Source: Vibrio hepatarius | Lineage (GTDB): Bacteria; Pseudomonadota; Gammaproteobacteria; Enterobacterales; Vibrionaceae | Length of the DNA: 64,000 bases | NCBI RefSeq assembly: GCF_001274785.1 | Contig: NZ_LHPI01000013.1 | Location: forward strand, 1-64,000 | Direction of reading: 5' to 3' | Shown: piece after piece, positions 33,518 to 41,345 of the stretch | Numbering within the stretch: position 1 is the stretch's first letter | Layout: the number at the start of each line of letters is the position of its first letter | Made by a program: the position numbers and the translations under genes | Notes under the pieces: model-generated | The model's database searches: none | The model's input: only the letters and a program-made list of their open reading frames with translations | Told to the model about the DNA's origin: nothing

Positions 33518-34021
33518 TTACGATAACTTAACCTTCTCACTGTGGGTGCTTGGGTCAAACAAAAATAGTTTGGCTTTACCATCGTCAGGAAGCATTTTAT
33601 TGATTGCTTCTAGTAGCTCCTGAGAGGAATGCCCGGGATCCAGAACAATGATTGGGGAGCCAGATGCAACCCGTTCATCAAGTAAGGCTTTCATGTCCAC
33701 CAGCGGCCTTTCTTCATCTTTCTCTGACTCTGAATTTAACTTGTGGCCTTCGACCAACCTAACCAGTTCGTCGCCATCTGTAATGGAATAAGCGCGATTT
33801 ATTAAAGCAAGAAAACGGACCTTTTCGGGTATCGATTTAGTACCAAGTTCAATACCGGAGAGTAGGGAAGAAGAGTAGCCAAGTGACTTGGCCATGTCTC
33901 TTAGAATGACATCGTGCTCAATTCGTAAAGCTCTTAGAAACTTTCCAAGTGGCGTTACTTTAACTGAGTTTTTACTAGAGTTGAGTGCAGGCAAAATCGT
34001 TCTTTCTGATGGATCAGACAT
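33518..34021 (-). CDS. XRE-family HTH regulator
   Basis: This 167-aa protein has a Cro/CI-type helix-turn-helix at residues ~24-80. LGKFLRALRIEHDVILRDMA is followed by LGYSSSLLSGIELGTKSIP, the usual recognition helix and turn. The C-terminal half has no recognised domain and contains SPIIVLDPGHSSQELLEAI. Such regulators often repress their own gene and neighbours; the target here is not visible. Confidence 0.8.
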   Translation of the reverse strand: MSDPSERTILPALNSSKNSVKVTPLGKFLRALRIEHDVILRDMAKSLGYSSSLLSGIELGTKSIPEKVRFLALINRAYSITDGDELVRLVEGHKLNSESEKDEERPLVDMKALLDERVASGSPIIVLDPGHSSQELLEAINKMLPDDGKAKLFLFDPSTHSEKVKLS

Positions 34022-34059
34022 GTCTAAAATCCCATATGTTTAATTTACAAGATTATTAA

Positions 34060-34085
34060 AAAGCAGTGGCAACAACCACTGCTTT
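34060..34085 (-). terminator. Terminator hairpin
   Basis: AAAGCAGTGG and CCACTGCTTT form a perfect 10-bp stem with a 6-nt loop, flanked by A and T runs. It lies upstream of the XRE gene and would stop the 34178 transcript. Confidence 0.75.
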
Positions 34086-34177
34086 AATATCAACATGACC
34101 ATCATAAACATAATCTGGTAGATGGTCACAAAACAAAATTAAAAAGCTAATCCTGACATTTTAAAAACATTCCAGTA

Positions 34178-34516
34178 CTAAGCTTGATATGAATGCGAAA
34201 GAAACTTTATTTGACTATCGACTGTGAATGCTCTCGGCTCAAGTTTAAATCGTTTGTTTTTAGATAACTCGTCGAGATAGTGGATAGTAAAATTCATAGC
34301 ATCAAGTCCGTGCTTACAGATAGCTTGTTCAACTGTGGATAATGATTTAAACGCTTTGCACAAAACATCTGACGACAAAGCCTCTTTATGAATAAATATG
34401 TCCTTGTAGTTCAGGATGCGTTGCAGGGAATAGTTGATATACGTTTTTCGTTCAGCTGTCGCTAGGGCGCTGATTTCGCTGCTTAGCAGCTCTACTTGAT
34501 CTAGGTATTCCGACAT
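34178..34516 (-). CDS. Hypothetical helical protein
   Basis: The protein is 112 aa from ATG 34516, with AAGGG 8 nt upstream; the frame continues to 34567. It is predicted all-helical and soluble, and I do not recognise it. It sits upstream of the XRE regulator on the same strand but is separated from it by a terminator. Confidence 0.55.
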   Translation of the reverse strand: MSEYLDQVELLSSEISALATAERKTYINYSLQRILNYKDIFIHKEALSSDVLCKAFKSLSTVEQAICKHGLDAMNFTIHYLDELSKNKRFKLEPRAFTVDSQIKFLSHSYQA

Positions 34517-34836
34517 GGTTAAGCCCTTTTGTATTGGTCGAAATGTAAAATGGGTTGCATAAGACATGCTAGCCTACATACGAACCAGATAGATGAAGAC
34601 GATTCTGGAATAAAAGATTGCCATAAGGCATAAGACGCGCAAGCGACAGGAAAGTAGAGTTTATATACTATTGCAACTATCTGACATTGCTAATGTAATT
34701 TGAAAAACAAACAGATATGGTACAAATGAAAAGAGACGGGTTACATATTCATGCACGTAATTGTTCTTTTTAACAATTATAAAGTATGTATAATCCCGTC
34801 TTTCTTGAAGTTGCCGTATGTTGTTTAAAACCGATT
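34517..34836. other. Intergenic region
   Basis: No gene is supported. The DNA is AT-rich and contains TATAAT at about 34789, plus promoter-like AT tracts that could serve the 34178 gene. No repeat or RNA structure is obvious. Confidence 0.4.
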
Positions 34837-35316
34837 TTAAAACGTAGCGTTTACGGTTTTTACAAAGGCAGAGAAGCGGTCTAAGACGTTTAAATTAGTT
34901 ACACCATACGTTAGATAGAACGCTTCCTCAGCCAAAATGTCATTGCCATCAAGATAGAACTTGGTGTTTGGGTGAGTGCGATTTAGCTCGTTCAGGTGTT
35001 TAGGATCTACAGACAGAATAGCTCTAAGAGCGAAGAAGTCAGTAGTCGAGTTAGCGTCCCATGTTTGATATGGGTCCAAGTCACCTACAGCGATCGAGCC
35101 ATTGACTCCGTTAATATCTATTAACAGTGTCATGGTTTCCCCGTCGAACGAATAGGTTAGATCACCGTTACCAAACTCCGCTGCAATGTCAGTGAAAAGG
35201 TTGATGACGTTTGAAGGTGTTACCTCTACAACAAGGTCGTCAGACTCAATGTTGTTAGGTTGGTGATCTATACAATTTTGAGTTGTTTTAGCGTTAAACA
35301 TAATTTTTTGGCTCAT
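34837..35316 (-). CDS. YbjN-like protein
   Basis: This 159-aa soluble alpha/beta protein has a core pattern LNELNRTHPNTKFYLDGND followed by GVTNLNVLDRFSAFV near the C-terminus. That pattern resembles the YbjN/T3S-chaperone-like fold (LNxWN...YLD...GV). The beta strands DLTYSFDGETMTLLIDI fit the same fold. YbjN proteins affect stress tolerance and motility in enterics, but the biochemical role is unknown. The call is by pattern only. Confidence 0.45.
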   Translation of the reverse strand: MSQKIMFNAKTTQNCIDHQPNNIESDDLVVEVTPSNVINLFTDIAAEFGNGDLTYSFDGETMTLLIDINGVNGSIAVGDLDPYQTWDANSTTDFFALRAILSVDPKHLNELNRTHPNTKFYLDGNDILAEEAFYLTYGVTNLNVLDRFSAFVKTVNATF

Positions 35317-35512
35317 GTTTATTTTTGTTATATGTCACAAGTAAGCGATGGTCAGTTATCAACTTATGTTGATCATTTATAGTTATTTGACCTAGTAAGC
35401 TCCCTAAAATTGAAACATTCATTTTTTGGGAGAAAGTCACAATAATTGAAAATGAGATGTTTTCAAAATTTGTACGATTGGTAAGTTAATTAATGTGCTT
35501 AAAATTCCAATG

Positions 35513-35526
35513 CTGTTAACTAACAG
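35513..35526. promoter_or_regulatory. Inverted repeat upstream of the binding-protein/LytTR operon
   Basis: CTGTTA-AC-TAACAG is a perfect 6-bp inverted repeat about 55 bp before the first gene of the operon, within AT-rich promoter-like DNA. It could be an operator; the regulator is not known. Confidence 0.4.
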
Positions 35527-35581
35527 TTCAATTATAACAAGCACTTAGATTTTTTTTGTTCATCGAAAAATATTAGGGAAA

Positions 35582-36853
35582 TTGTCATTTGTGAATCGAA
35601 ATTTCGTTAACTATTTGCTTCAAAAGCCATCAAATCGGCACAACTGGTTTAATAGAGCCTGGTTGATGTGCCGTGCCTTGGTGCTATATGGCTGTTTGTC
35701 GTTTGTTAGCGCACAAGCTTTACCATATGAAGAAGTTTCGAGGGCTGTTCACCCGTTAAAGGTGGGTGTCATTATTAGCAGCAGTGCTAACAAATCCAAT
35801 TTCATAAACTATGAACGCTCATGCATTGTTAGAGGTATGGCGCGTTCATACTTCTTGAACAACAGTGACGCTCAGATCCGTTTTATTTTCGAAGAAGTAA
35901 GCGACATTTACGCGATGGCAAGTGCCAAAGCCGCTCAAGATCTAGTTAAACAGAGTGTTCAGCTTGCGGTGCTCCATTTAACGTCAACTCAAGCTGAGGC
36001 TGCAGCTGATGTATTTTCTAATGCTGGCATACCCTATATCACAAGTGCTACCTCACTGAATACCATCAAGCCTGGTTATAAAGGCGTTAGCATTTCATCT
36101 TCAAACAAAACGATGTCTAAGATTATTGCTCGTTACTTTATGGCTAACTTTCAATATCGCTCAATCGTCGTGGTACCGAATCTCTTAAATAACTACTCAG
36201 ATGAATTTAGTGAGTTGTTTAAAAGGGAAATCTACAGCCTTGACCATCGTAAACACATCAATACCTATCCGTTTGGCCTTGAAAACGAACGACTTGATGA
36301 TCTGGTGGCTCGTATCCCCGATGGAGCCTTTGTGTTCGCACCGTTATACAACCCCAAGATAGGTGTGCTTTACAACCGTTTAGTAAGGGCCGGGAAAAAG
36401 GACATTATTTTCTTTGGTGGAAACGTGCCAATGAATAGAACTGAATTTTTAAAAGTGTCTGGTGGTATCTCCGAGGATGTACGAGCGCTGTTTATATCTG
36501 ATTGGGACATAGACCATCCAGCTACTAGCAAAAGTACTCTTGAACAACGAAGAGCACAAAGTTCTATCCAACGCATTGTGGATGCCTATTGTGATGTCGA
36601 CGGCGTAACAACACATGTAACGGTTGCATACGACCTAATGAAAATGCTGATGGCAATAAGTGATGATTTCAAGGAAGGAACAACACCAAAAGAACTTATG
36701 CGGATGATTAAACAGTCACCCTATAGCACTGTTACTACGGGTAACCACTTTTCATTTGATGATGATGGATTTGCTTATAAGCCTATGTACCTGTTCGAAA
36801 TGACAGGTGAGAAGCTTATTCACCTTGAAACATTTGAACCGCTTAAACCTTAA
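35582..36853 (+). CDS. Periplasmic type-1 binding protein
   Basis: The frame is 423 aa from TTG 35582 (AGGGA 3 nt upstream); GTG 35591 or ATG 35666 could be the true start. A hydrophobic signal segment ends near VSAQA-LPYEE. A Leu/Ile/Val-binding-protein fold follows: LKVGVIISSS near residue 60, then QLAVLHLTSTQAEAAADVFS and GIPYITSATS, then SIVVVPN opening the second lobe. No ABC permease or ATPase gene accompanies it. The next gene, 11 nt on, encodes a membrane LytTR regulator, so it is inferred to be the ligand receptor of a signalling pair. Confidence 0.75.
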   Translation: MSFVNRNFVNYLLQKPSNRHNWFNRAWLMCRALVLYGCLSFVSAQALPYEEVSRAVHPLKVGVIISSSANKSNFINYERSCIVRGMARSYFLNNSDAQIRFIFEEVSDIYAMASAKAAQDLVKQSVQLAVLHLTSTQAEAAADVFSNAGIPYITSATSLNTIKPGYKGVSISSSNKTMSKIIARYFMANFQYRSIVVVPNLLNNYSDEFSELFKREIYSLDHRKHINTYPFGLENERLDDLVARIPDGAFVFAPLYNPKIGVLYNRLVRAGKKDIIFFGGNVPMNRTEFLKVSGGISEDVRALFISDWDIDHPATSKSTLEQRRAQSSIQRIVDAYCDVDGVTTHVTVAYDLMKMLMAISDDFKEGTTPKELMRMIKQSPYSTVTTGNHFSFDDDGFAYKPMYLFEMTGEKLIHLETFEPLKP

Positions 36854-36864
36854 GTGAAGGCATA

Positions 36865-37899
36865 ATGAATTATCTTAAACATAATGCGATGATTATATTC
36901 ACTGCGAGCTTTATAATTTTCGCAAACTATGGGCTTTTCTTCCTTTCAGGTGTTGATTCTACGAACCGCCTGAGAAATGAGAAGGGTGTGTTTGTTGAAG
37001 CCGCTCATTACAGGTCCACTTCTGACTTAGTGTATGAAAATGCATACTACTTCAATGTGGACGGGCTTGAACGTCATATGAAGGCGTTCATTGAGCGATT
37101 TGAAAAGCAGGCACCGTTTATTAGTGCGTGTATTAGCTTGAAGTTGAGTTCCGTTGATGGCCACCAGCAAGCAGAAAGGGTGGCTTGTACGCGTGAAGAT
37201 ACGTTGGCCATGATCAGTTCTATGCCAACGCGAGAAACATCACGTGGACAATCTCTATTAAAAATTGGTGATTTGGACTTAGGTAAAGTCCAATGGATTG
37301 TTTCGAACCGGGTAGGAATGCCTTGGTATGAACACATGTCCTTAAACCCTTATTTATTCTTTCTCTTTGCGCTGTGCCAGCTTGGGGTGTTTTGGTATGT
37401 TCATCGATACTACGAAATGCGCCGTGACCGTCAGATTGCTGCGTTAAGAGAAATACCAGCGTCACCTGGTGAGACGATTTCCGATGTCCGTTTGAGGAAC
37501 ATTCAAAAAATCATATCCAAAAACAAGCGTGGCTTTGTCCTGAACAAAGATTTTCTATACGCCACGTACAAGCATCCATACGCTACATTGCACTTTACGA
37601 ATGGCACGAAACAGAATATCCGCTGCTCAATGGCCGAACTGGAAAACTCATTTAGTGACCAGTATTTGAAAATTAGCCGAGCGTGCGTGATCAACACGGA
37701 GATTATTGGTGAGTACAGCCAAATTAAACTCGGTCGAAGCGATAAGGATCACGTGTTGATGATTGACGTAAAAGGGGAAACCACAAGGCAGGAAATTGGC
37801 GCGGTTTACTTTGCCTCACTAAAAGATAAGTTGATGAAAGTTAGTTCCAACAAAGCCAAGATAGAACCAGATAACAACAGCGAACAAGTTGACGAATAA
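36865..37899 (+). CDS. Membrane-bound LytTR transcription regulator
   Basis: This 344-aa protein has a membrane helix at residues ~8-29, a periplasmic domain (~30-160), a second helix at ~164-182 and a cytoplasmic part. Residues ~220-310 form a LytTR DNA-binding domain (RGFVLNKDFLYATYKHPYA, then YLKISRACVINTEII). The C-terminal tail is acidic. This is a one-component sensor with no kinase or receiver domain. It is 11 nt after the binding-protein gene, which suggests that ligand-loaded binding protein touches the periplasmic domain to control DNA binding. It is followed by a terminator. Confidence 0.8.
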   Translation: MNYLKHNAMIIFTASFIIFANYGLFFLSGVDSTNRLRNEKGVFVEAAHYRSTSDLVYENAYYFNVDGLERHMKAFIERFEKQAPFISACISLKLSSVDGHQQAERVACTREDTLAMISSMPTRETSRGQSLLKIGDLDLGKVQWIVSNRVGMPWYEHMSLNPYLFFLFALCQLGVFWYVHRYYEMRRDRQIAALREIPASPGETISDVRLRNIQKIISKNKRGFVLNKDFLYATYKHPYATLHFTNGTKQNIRCSMAELENSFSDQYLKISRACVINTEIIGEYSQIKLGRSDKDHVLMIDVKGETTRQEIGAVYFASLKDKLMKVSSNKAKIEPDNNSEQVDE

Positions 37900-37903
37900 A
37901 GAA

Positions 37904-37925
37904 GGGAGCATGACGCTCCCTTTTT
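37904..37925 (+). terminator. Terminator after the LytTR gene
   Basis: GGGAGC and GCTCCC form a 6-bp stem with a 5-nt loop, followed by TTTTT. It lies between convergent genes. Confidence 0.85.
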
Positions 37926-37928
37926 CCA

Positions 37929-39068
37929 TTATATGGCGCCAGAAGATTCAGTACTGAACGCGCCTTTAGGTAGTGTCCAAATCTTATCATCCGGGACAAA
38001 GATAGGCAGAGTGTATTCCTTTCGGAATGATTGCTGTAACGCTTCCTCGTCATCGATAATAAACGGGGTAGTGCTGGTGGCCCTCTCAAACACGTTCTTG
38101 CCGCTACGGGCGATTGTGACCCCAAATTGGTCTTCGTAATCAGCAACCTCTAAGATTTTTTCTGGCCAATACTCATTAATCGTTGCAAGTACCCGGTCAG
38201 AGGAAAAGATACAGAGCTTACAGCTCGAGCGACCCCAACCTAAGCGATATGGTACAGGTGGTGTAATTCTCCAGTCAGAAAGTATTTGCCATACATCTTC
38301 TTCGGTTAGATGAAGCACATTTCTCCAAGAGTCGATATAACGCGGCTTTTTCGGGTTTTTACTCTTCCTCTCAGTATCTACGGCATGCGGGGCAAGTTGT
38401 GACATTTTCGCTCTAGGGGATGATTCAGCTCTCCTTTCACCAGTTATGAACAGGATACGTTGGCCAAGGAATCTGTCTTGATTGGTCAAGGCTCTTTTAG
38501 CTGGATCAACTTTGAGTGAAGATGAGCACCATCTCGTGCTTAATGACCCGCTTTGTTGAGGAAACTTTCTACGGGTGCCTGGTTTGCATGTTTCGCGGCC
38601 AAGCTCAATGATGCCGGCAGGCGTTTCAAATGAGTGAGGGTGGGGAATAGAATTATGTTTTAGCATCTCCCCTCGAAGCCCTTTATTTAGCCAGCTGCAG
38701 TACAAAGGGATTCCGAACGCTTCTGCAAGCTTCTTGTTGTAGGAGTACATGAAGTTCCAATCAAAGAAGATGTCATCATTTAGAGGGTCGCCGTCGACAT
38801 GGTTGTGCCAAAGTTCAATTTTCTCTTTGGGGTACCCCATTTCCAATAAGCGGCATAATCCCGCGATACTATCTTTACCTCCACTCATGCTCACGATGGC
38901 AAGGTCATAATCACTCAGATCTAAATCGGGACAGTCAAATCTTACGTGAGGGTCGGCAGGTTCAAGAGCTATAAGACTGTCACTTCCGAAAATATCTAAT
39001 TGAACATTGCGACGAATTGAAGGGATAACGACGCTATCATCATAGTGGTCAGTATTGGTCATTTTCAT
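37929..39068 (-). CDS. PP-loop ATPase, PAPS-reductase (CysH/DndC/IbrA-like) family
   Basis: This 379-aa adenylating enzyme has the PP-loop SMSGGKDS near residues 59-66. Other family segments include ELWHNHVDGDPLNDD near 85-100, ETCKPGTRRKFP and RWCSSSLKVDP near 160-190, and a SSCKLCIFSSDR cysteine pair near 275-286. The cysteines could hold a metal or Fe-S site. Members include sulfate-assimilation CysH, DNA-phosphorothioation DndC and the phage/plasmid IbrA group. No dnd, ibrB or cys partner is seen nearby, so the substrate is unknown. The start is ATG 39068 or 39062. A tRNA-like RNA gene is divergent from it. Confidence 0.75.
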   Translation of the reverse strand: MKMTNTDHYDDSVVIPSIRRNVQLDIFGSDSLIALEPADPHVRFDCPDLDLSDYDLAIVSMSGGKDSIAGLCRLLEMGYPKEKIELWHNHVDGDPLNDDIFFDWNFMYSYNKKLAEAFGIPLYCSWLNKGLRGEMLKHNSIPHPHSFETPAGIIELGRETCKPGTRRKFPQQSGSLSTRWCSSSLKVDPAKRALTNQDRFLGQRILFITGERRAESSPRAKMSQLAPHAVDTERKSKNPKKPRYIDSWRNVLHLTEEDVWQILSDWRITPPVPYRLGWGRSSCKLCIFSSDRVLATINEYWPEKILEVADYEDQFGVTIARSGKNVFERATSTTPFIIDDEEALQQSFRKEYTLPIFVPDDKIWTLPKGAFSTESSGAI

Positions 39069-39164
39069 ATGATTTTTACCAGAGTGATAATGAATTGAAT
39101 TTAAAAAAACAATATGTCAAAGTTCATTACCTGCAATGGTAATAATTATTTAAAACGCTGTATT

Positions 39165-39192
39165 TTGAATGTGATTGTTTATCAGGTATAAT
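39165..39192 (+). promoter_or_regulatory. Promoter for the tRNA-like RNA
   Basis: TTGAAT (39165-39170) and a perfect TATAAT (39187-39192) are 16 bp apart. Transcription would start near 39199, about 10 nt before the mature 5' end, as expected for a tRNA-type precursor. Confidence 0.6.
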
Positions 39193-39209
39193 TGATGGGT
39201 TCTTATGAA

Positions 39210-39338
39210 GGCGGTCTGTAGTTCACTGGGAGAACGCTCATAGCGTGAGTGGTTGGCAAGGTGAGGGATAGCAACCCGAAACCATCTCCAACCGGTTTGC
39301 AAGCCGATGCGGGTTCAAATCCCGTCAGACTGTCCCCA
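39210..39338 (+). ncRNA. tRNA-like RNA with intact acceptor, D and T arms but no normal anticodon domain
   Basis: A 9-bp acceptor-type stem (GGCGGTCTG 39210-39218 with CAGACTGTC 326-334 of the same kb) is followed by C and an encoded CCA (39336-39338). T-A and a D-like arm follow (GTTC 39221-39224 / GAAC 39232-39235, 7-nt loop with GGG). The T arm is GCGGG 39309-39313 / CCCGT 39321-39325 with canonical loop TTCAAAT. Between the D and T arms lie 73 nt that fold into three abutting hairpins: 39236-39250, 39251-39293 (GGTTGG/CCAACC outside, GGG/CCC inside closing the 7-nt loop ATAGCAA) and 39294-39305. No standard 5-bp/7-nt anticodon arm can be drawn in the usual place. Own promoter upstream. 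It could be a novel tRNA-like regulatory RNA, a tRNA with an insertion, or a pseudo-tRNA. Confidence 0.7.
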
Positions 39339-39347
39339 TAAGAATAA

Positions 39348-39367
39348 TGGCCAGCTTATGCTGGCCA
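39348..39367. terminator. Hairpin between the tRNA-like RNA and the nuclease gene
   Basis: TGGCCAGC and GCTGGCCA form a perfect 8-bp stem with a 4-nt loop. It lies 10 nt after the CCA of the RNA and 4 nt from the stop codon of the convergent nuclease gene. The minus-strand side is followed by T-rich sequence. Confidence 0.75.
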
Positions 39368-39371
39368 CTGT

Positions 39372-40085
39372 TCAACTCCAACCACAACCCCTTGGGATCA
39401 TCCAAGAGTGTTCCGGTTTACCTGTCTTCATGTCAGGTGTCATTGGGAACGTTTTACCCGTTATTTTTTCCAAGTCAGCCACCGACACCAAGTATTTATC
39501 AAGTACTGCTTTTTTCATGCCTGCTTTGTTTGGCAATATCCAAGCAAGCGCCCGGTCTTTACGTACAATGAGTTTGTAGAAGTAACCTGGTGTGACTATG
39601 CCATGAGATTTGAGATAGTCAGAATTGGCTGGTGTCGCACCTGCTATGATGCCGCCGTAAATCTCAAGAGGTTCTATATCACGGTAGCATTCAGCTATTA
39701 ACTCAGTCTGCTTCATCGCGCCCCGGTTTAAATCTCGATGTTGTGGCCAGATGTTTACCATGAAGTTTGTCTGTTTAATGCCTAGTTCTGAATTATCAAT
39801 ATGATTCGCTGGTACGCCGTGGCCGCGGTCAAACGTACTCTTGCCGTTTACCTTGTAAGTCGATGTGCTTGTTTGCTGGCAACGGGCAGGTACCTCCGGG
39901 TCAAACTCAAAATCTTGTTTGCGGTCTATGTCGCCTTTGTCTCTCCCAAGGGTGTAATGATATTGGACTGCCCCGCGTAGATCACAGTCGATGTCCAAAT
40001 CAAAACCTTCATATTGTCGGTGGATAATCTCAGCATTTGCTATGCCGGCAAAACTTAACAGCATAGTAAACAGAACGGTTCTCAT
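39372..40085 (-). CDS. Secreted DNA/RNA non-specific endonuclease
   Basis: This 237-aa protein has a signal peptide (residues 1-18, LLSFAGIANA) and a beta-beta-alpha-metal (NucA/NUC1-type) nuclease fold. The catalytic motif FDRGHGVPANH lies near residues 88-98 and the metal-binding Asn region NIWPQHRDLNRG near 115-126. Cysteines at the N- and C-terminal ends suit an extracytoplasmic enzyme. It would cut DNA and RNA in the periplasm or outside the cell, for defence against incoming DNA, nutrient scavenging or biofilm DNA turnover. No immunity gene is obvious; export itself would protect the host. Confidence 0.88.
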   Translation of the reverse strand: MRTVLFTMLLSFAGIANAEIIHRQYEGFDLDIDCDLRGAVQYHYTLGRDKGDIDRKQDFEFDPEVPARCQQTSTSTYKVNGKSTFDRGHGVPANHIDNSELGIKQTNFMVNIWPQHRDLNRGAMKQTELIAECYRDIEPLEIYGGIIAGATPANSDYLKSHGIVTPGYFYKLIVRKDRALAWILPNKAGMKKAVLDKYLVSVADLEKITGKTFPMTPDMKTGKPEHSWMIPRGCGWS

Positions 40086-40186
40086 GTTTTAGTTCTCTCC
40101 GTAGATGGTATGCATGGATGATTGATTTCAATGAGTCACAAATGGCGCCAACTCAACTGATGGCTAAAGGTTTTGCGAGATAACGG

Positions 40187-40212
40187 AAAAAGCGGCCATA
40201 AAGCCGCTCTTA
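40187..40212 (-). terminator. Terminator after the 40229 gene
   Basis: AGCGGC and GCCGCT form a stem with a 6-nt loop, followed on the minus strand by TTTTT. It lies just past the 40229 stop codon. Confidence 0.8.
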
Positions 40213-40228
40213 CCGGATGCAACCGTAG

Positions 40229-40687
40229 TTAGGCGCATTTGATTGGTGATGTTTCAAGACTCTCTTTCACTGAGATCACGTTTGTGATTTCGAAGGTTGA
40301 ACCTTCGTGATAATGAGCCCGAATGCGATTACTCACATCGACTTCAATGTCGCTATGCGCTGGTGGTTCACCGTCGAGAGTTTGTACATGGTACGTTTCT
40401 TCGTGCTCGTCATCGATCAGGATGTCTACTGCAAATATGTTCTTCAAATTGTCGTTGAATAGGTCACGGAGCAACGTTGCGCGTGTTTCTTCCACTGGTA
40501 GTTCATCTACTGGCAGTTCTTTGTTTTGGTTGCCAAGTTCAAAGCGATAGGCCATCAGTAAGGTAGATAGGTCGTTCTTGCTTATCTCGCAGGTACTCAA
40601 ATCAGATTCGTTACCAAGTGCTGCGCGGGCTAGGCGAGTGAACACACTTGAAATATTTGTCGTATTAGTTGTTACCATCTTCTTCAT
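40229..40687 (-). CDS. Hypothetical acidic protein
   Basis: This 152-aa soluble, acidic protein starts at ATG 40687, or ATG 40678 three codons later. Both lie within the end of the upstream overlapping frame (ATGGTAACAACTAA), a pattern of translational coupling. No family is recognised. Confidence 0.6.
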   Translation of the reverse strand: MKKMVTTNTTNISSVFTRLARAALGNESDLSTCEISKNDLSTLLMAYRFELGNQNKELPVDELPVEETRATLLRDLFNDNLKNIFAVDILIDDEHEETYHVQTLDGEPPAHSDIEVDVSNRIRAHYHEGSTFEITNVISVKESLETSPIKCA

Positions 40688-40931
40688 ACTCTTCTGGTAA
40701 TTGGTTAACGAGCTGGGCCAGTTCGTTAAATTCGTTAAAGCCCAGCGGTTTTGTGCTTAATCGCGGTGGGCGCTTATTTGCTAATAGCAAGGGAACGCTT
40801 TGGTGCTTCGGGCATATACTGCCAGCCTGTGATTTTGTGATATGTCTGGTCAATAATTTCACCATTACGTAAGTAATTAACGCCATCCCAAAGTGCTTCA
40901 AGTACTGAATTAGGAACGTCCTCGTGGTCAT
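40665..40931 (-). CDS. Possible small overlapping protein
   Basis: The frame is up to 88 aa, but its first half overlaps the 40774 gene, so the true start may be internal (for example TTG near 40795). The acidic C-terminus (NQLPEEYEEDGNN) ends in the start of the 40229 gene. It fills the only gap between the two flanking genes, which is the main argument for it. No family is known. Confidence 0.35.
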   Translation of the reverse strand: MTTRTFLIQYLKHFGMALITYVMVKLLTRHITKSQAGSICPKHQSVPLLLANKRPPRLSTKPLGFNEFNELAQLVNQLPEEYEEDGNN

Positions 40932-41205
40932 ACTCGATCAACACTAACAGGTTCAAAATGCGCTCACGGCCATTTAGTTGTGGTTTTAAGTCCATCAAAT
41001 TGAAATGGTGCTCAACGTTTACATCTTCGACTAGAGATTCAATTTGCTCTGCCGTCGGGCATTTCCAACCATCTTCTATGAAGTCTGAAAAGTGGTTAAC
41101 GATGTTCTCTGAGCCACCTTGTTTCTGTATAAGGGATTGCATTAGACGCAAAGCGACAACAACAGTGGTTTGGTTTTGAGGGTTAAGAAGCTGCGTGTCT
41201 TTCAT
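40774..41205 (-). CDS. Hypothetical protein
   Basis: This 143-aa soluble helical protein has AAGGT upstream of the ATG. It has no motif I recognise. It is the first gene of a three-gene minus-strand run ending at 40229. Confidence 0.6.
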   Translation of the reverse strand: MKDTQLLNPQNQTTVVVALRLMQSLIQKQGGSENIVNHFSDFIEDGWKCPTAEQIESLVEDVNVEHHFNLMDLKPQLNGRERILNLLVLIEYDHEDVPNSVLEALWDGVNYLRNGEIIDQTYHKITGWQYMPEAPKRSLAISK

Positions 41206-41345
41206 GTTGATTACCTTGAATTGAATTAGTCATTCAACGGTAATCGAGTTCGACCAACGCGCAATAGAGATAAAAAGGGATTTAGGTAAACGGTGTACCA
41301 GGGGGAATAGGTAATTGGTACACCGGGAGAATGGATAAGATGAAG

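Noticed and set aside
35582..36853. An ABC transporter operon
   Set aside because: The binding protein has no permease or ATPase gene beside it; the linked gene is a LytTR regulator.
37929..39068. A DNA phosphorothioation (dnd) system
   Set aside because: Only a DndC-like PP-loop protein is present; dndB, dndD, dndE and a cysteine desulfurase are absent nearby.
39210..39338. Assigning an ordinary tRNA-Cys (GCA) or tRNA-Ala identity to the tRNA-like gene
   Set aside because: TTTGCAA at 39296-39302 and ATAGCAA at 39268-39274 look like anticodon loops, but neither can be placed in a 5-bp/7-nt arm at the right distance from both the D and T arms, and the Ala G3-U70 pair is missing.
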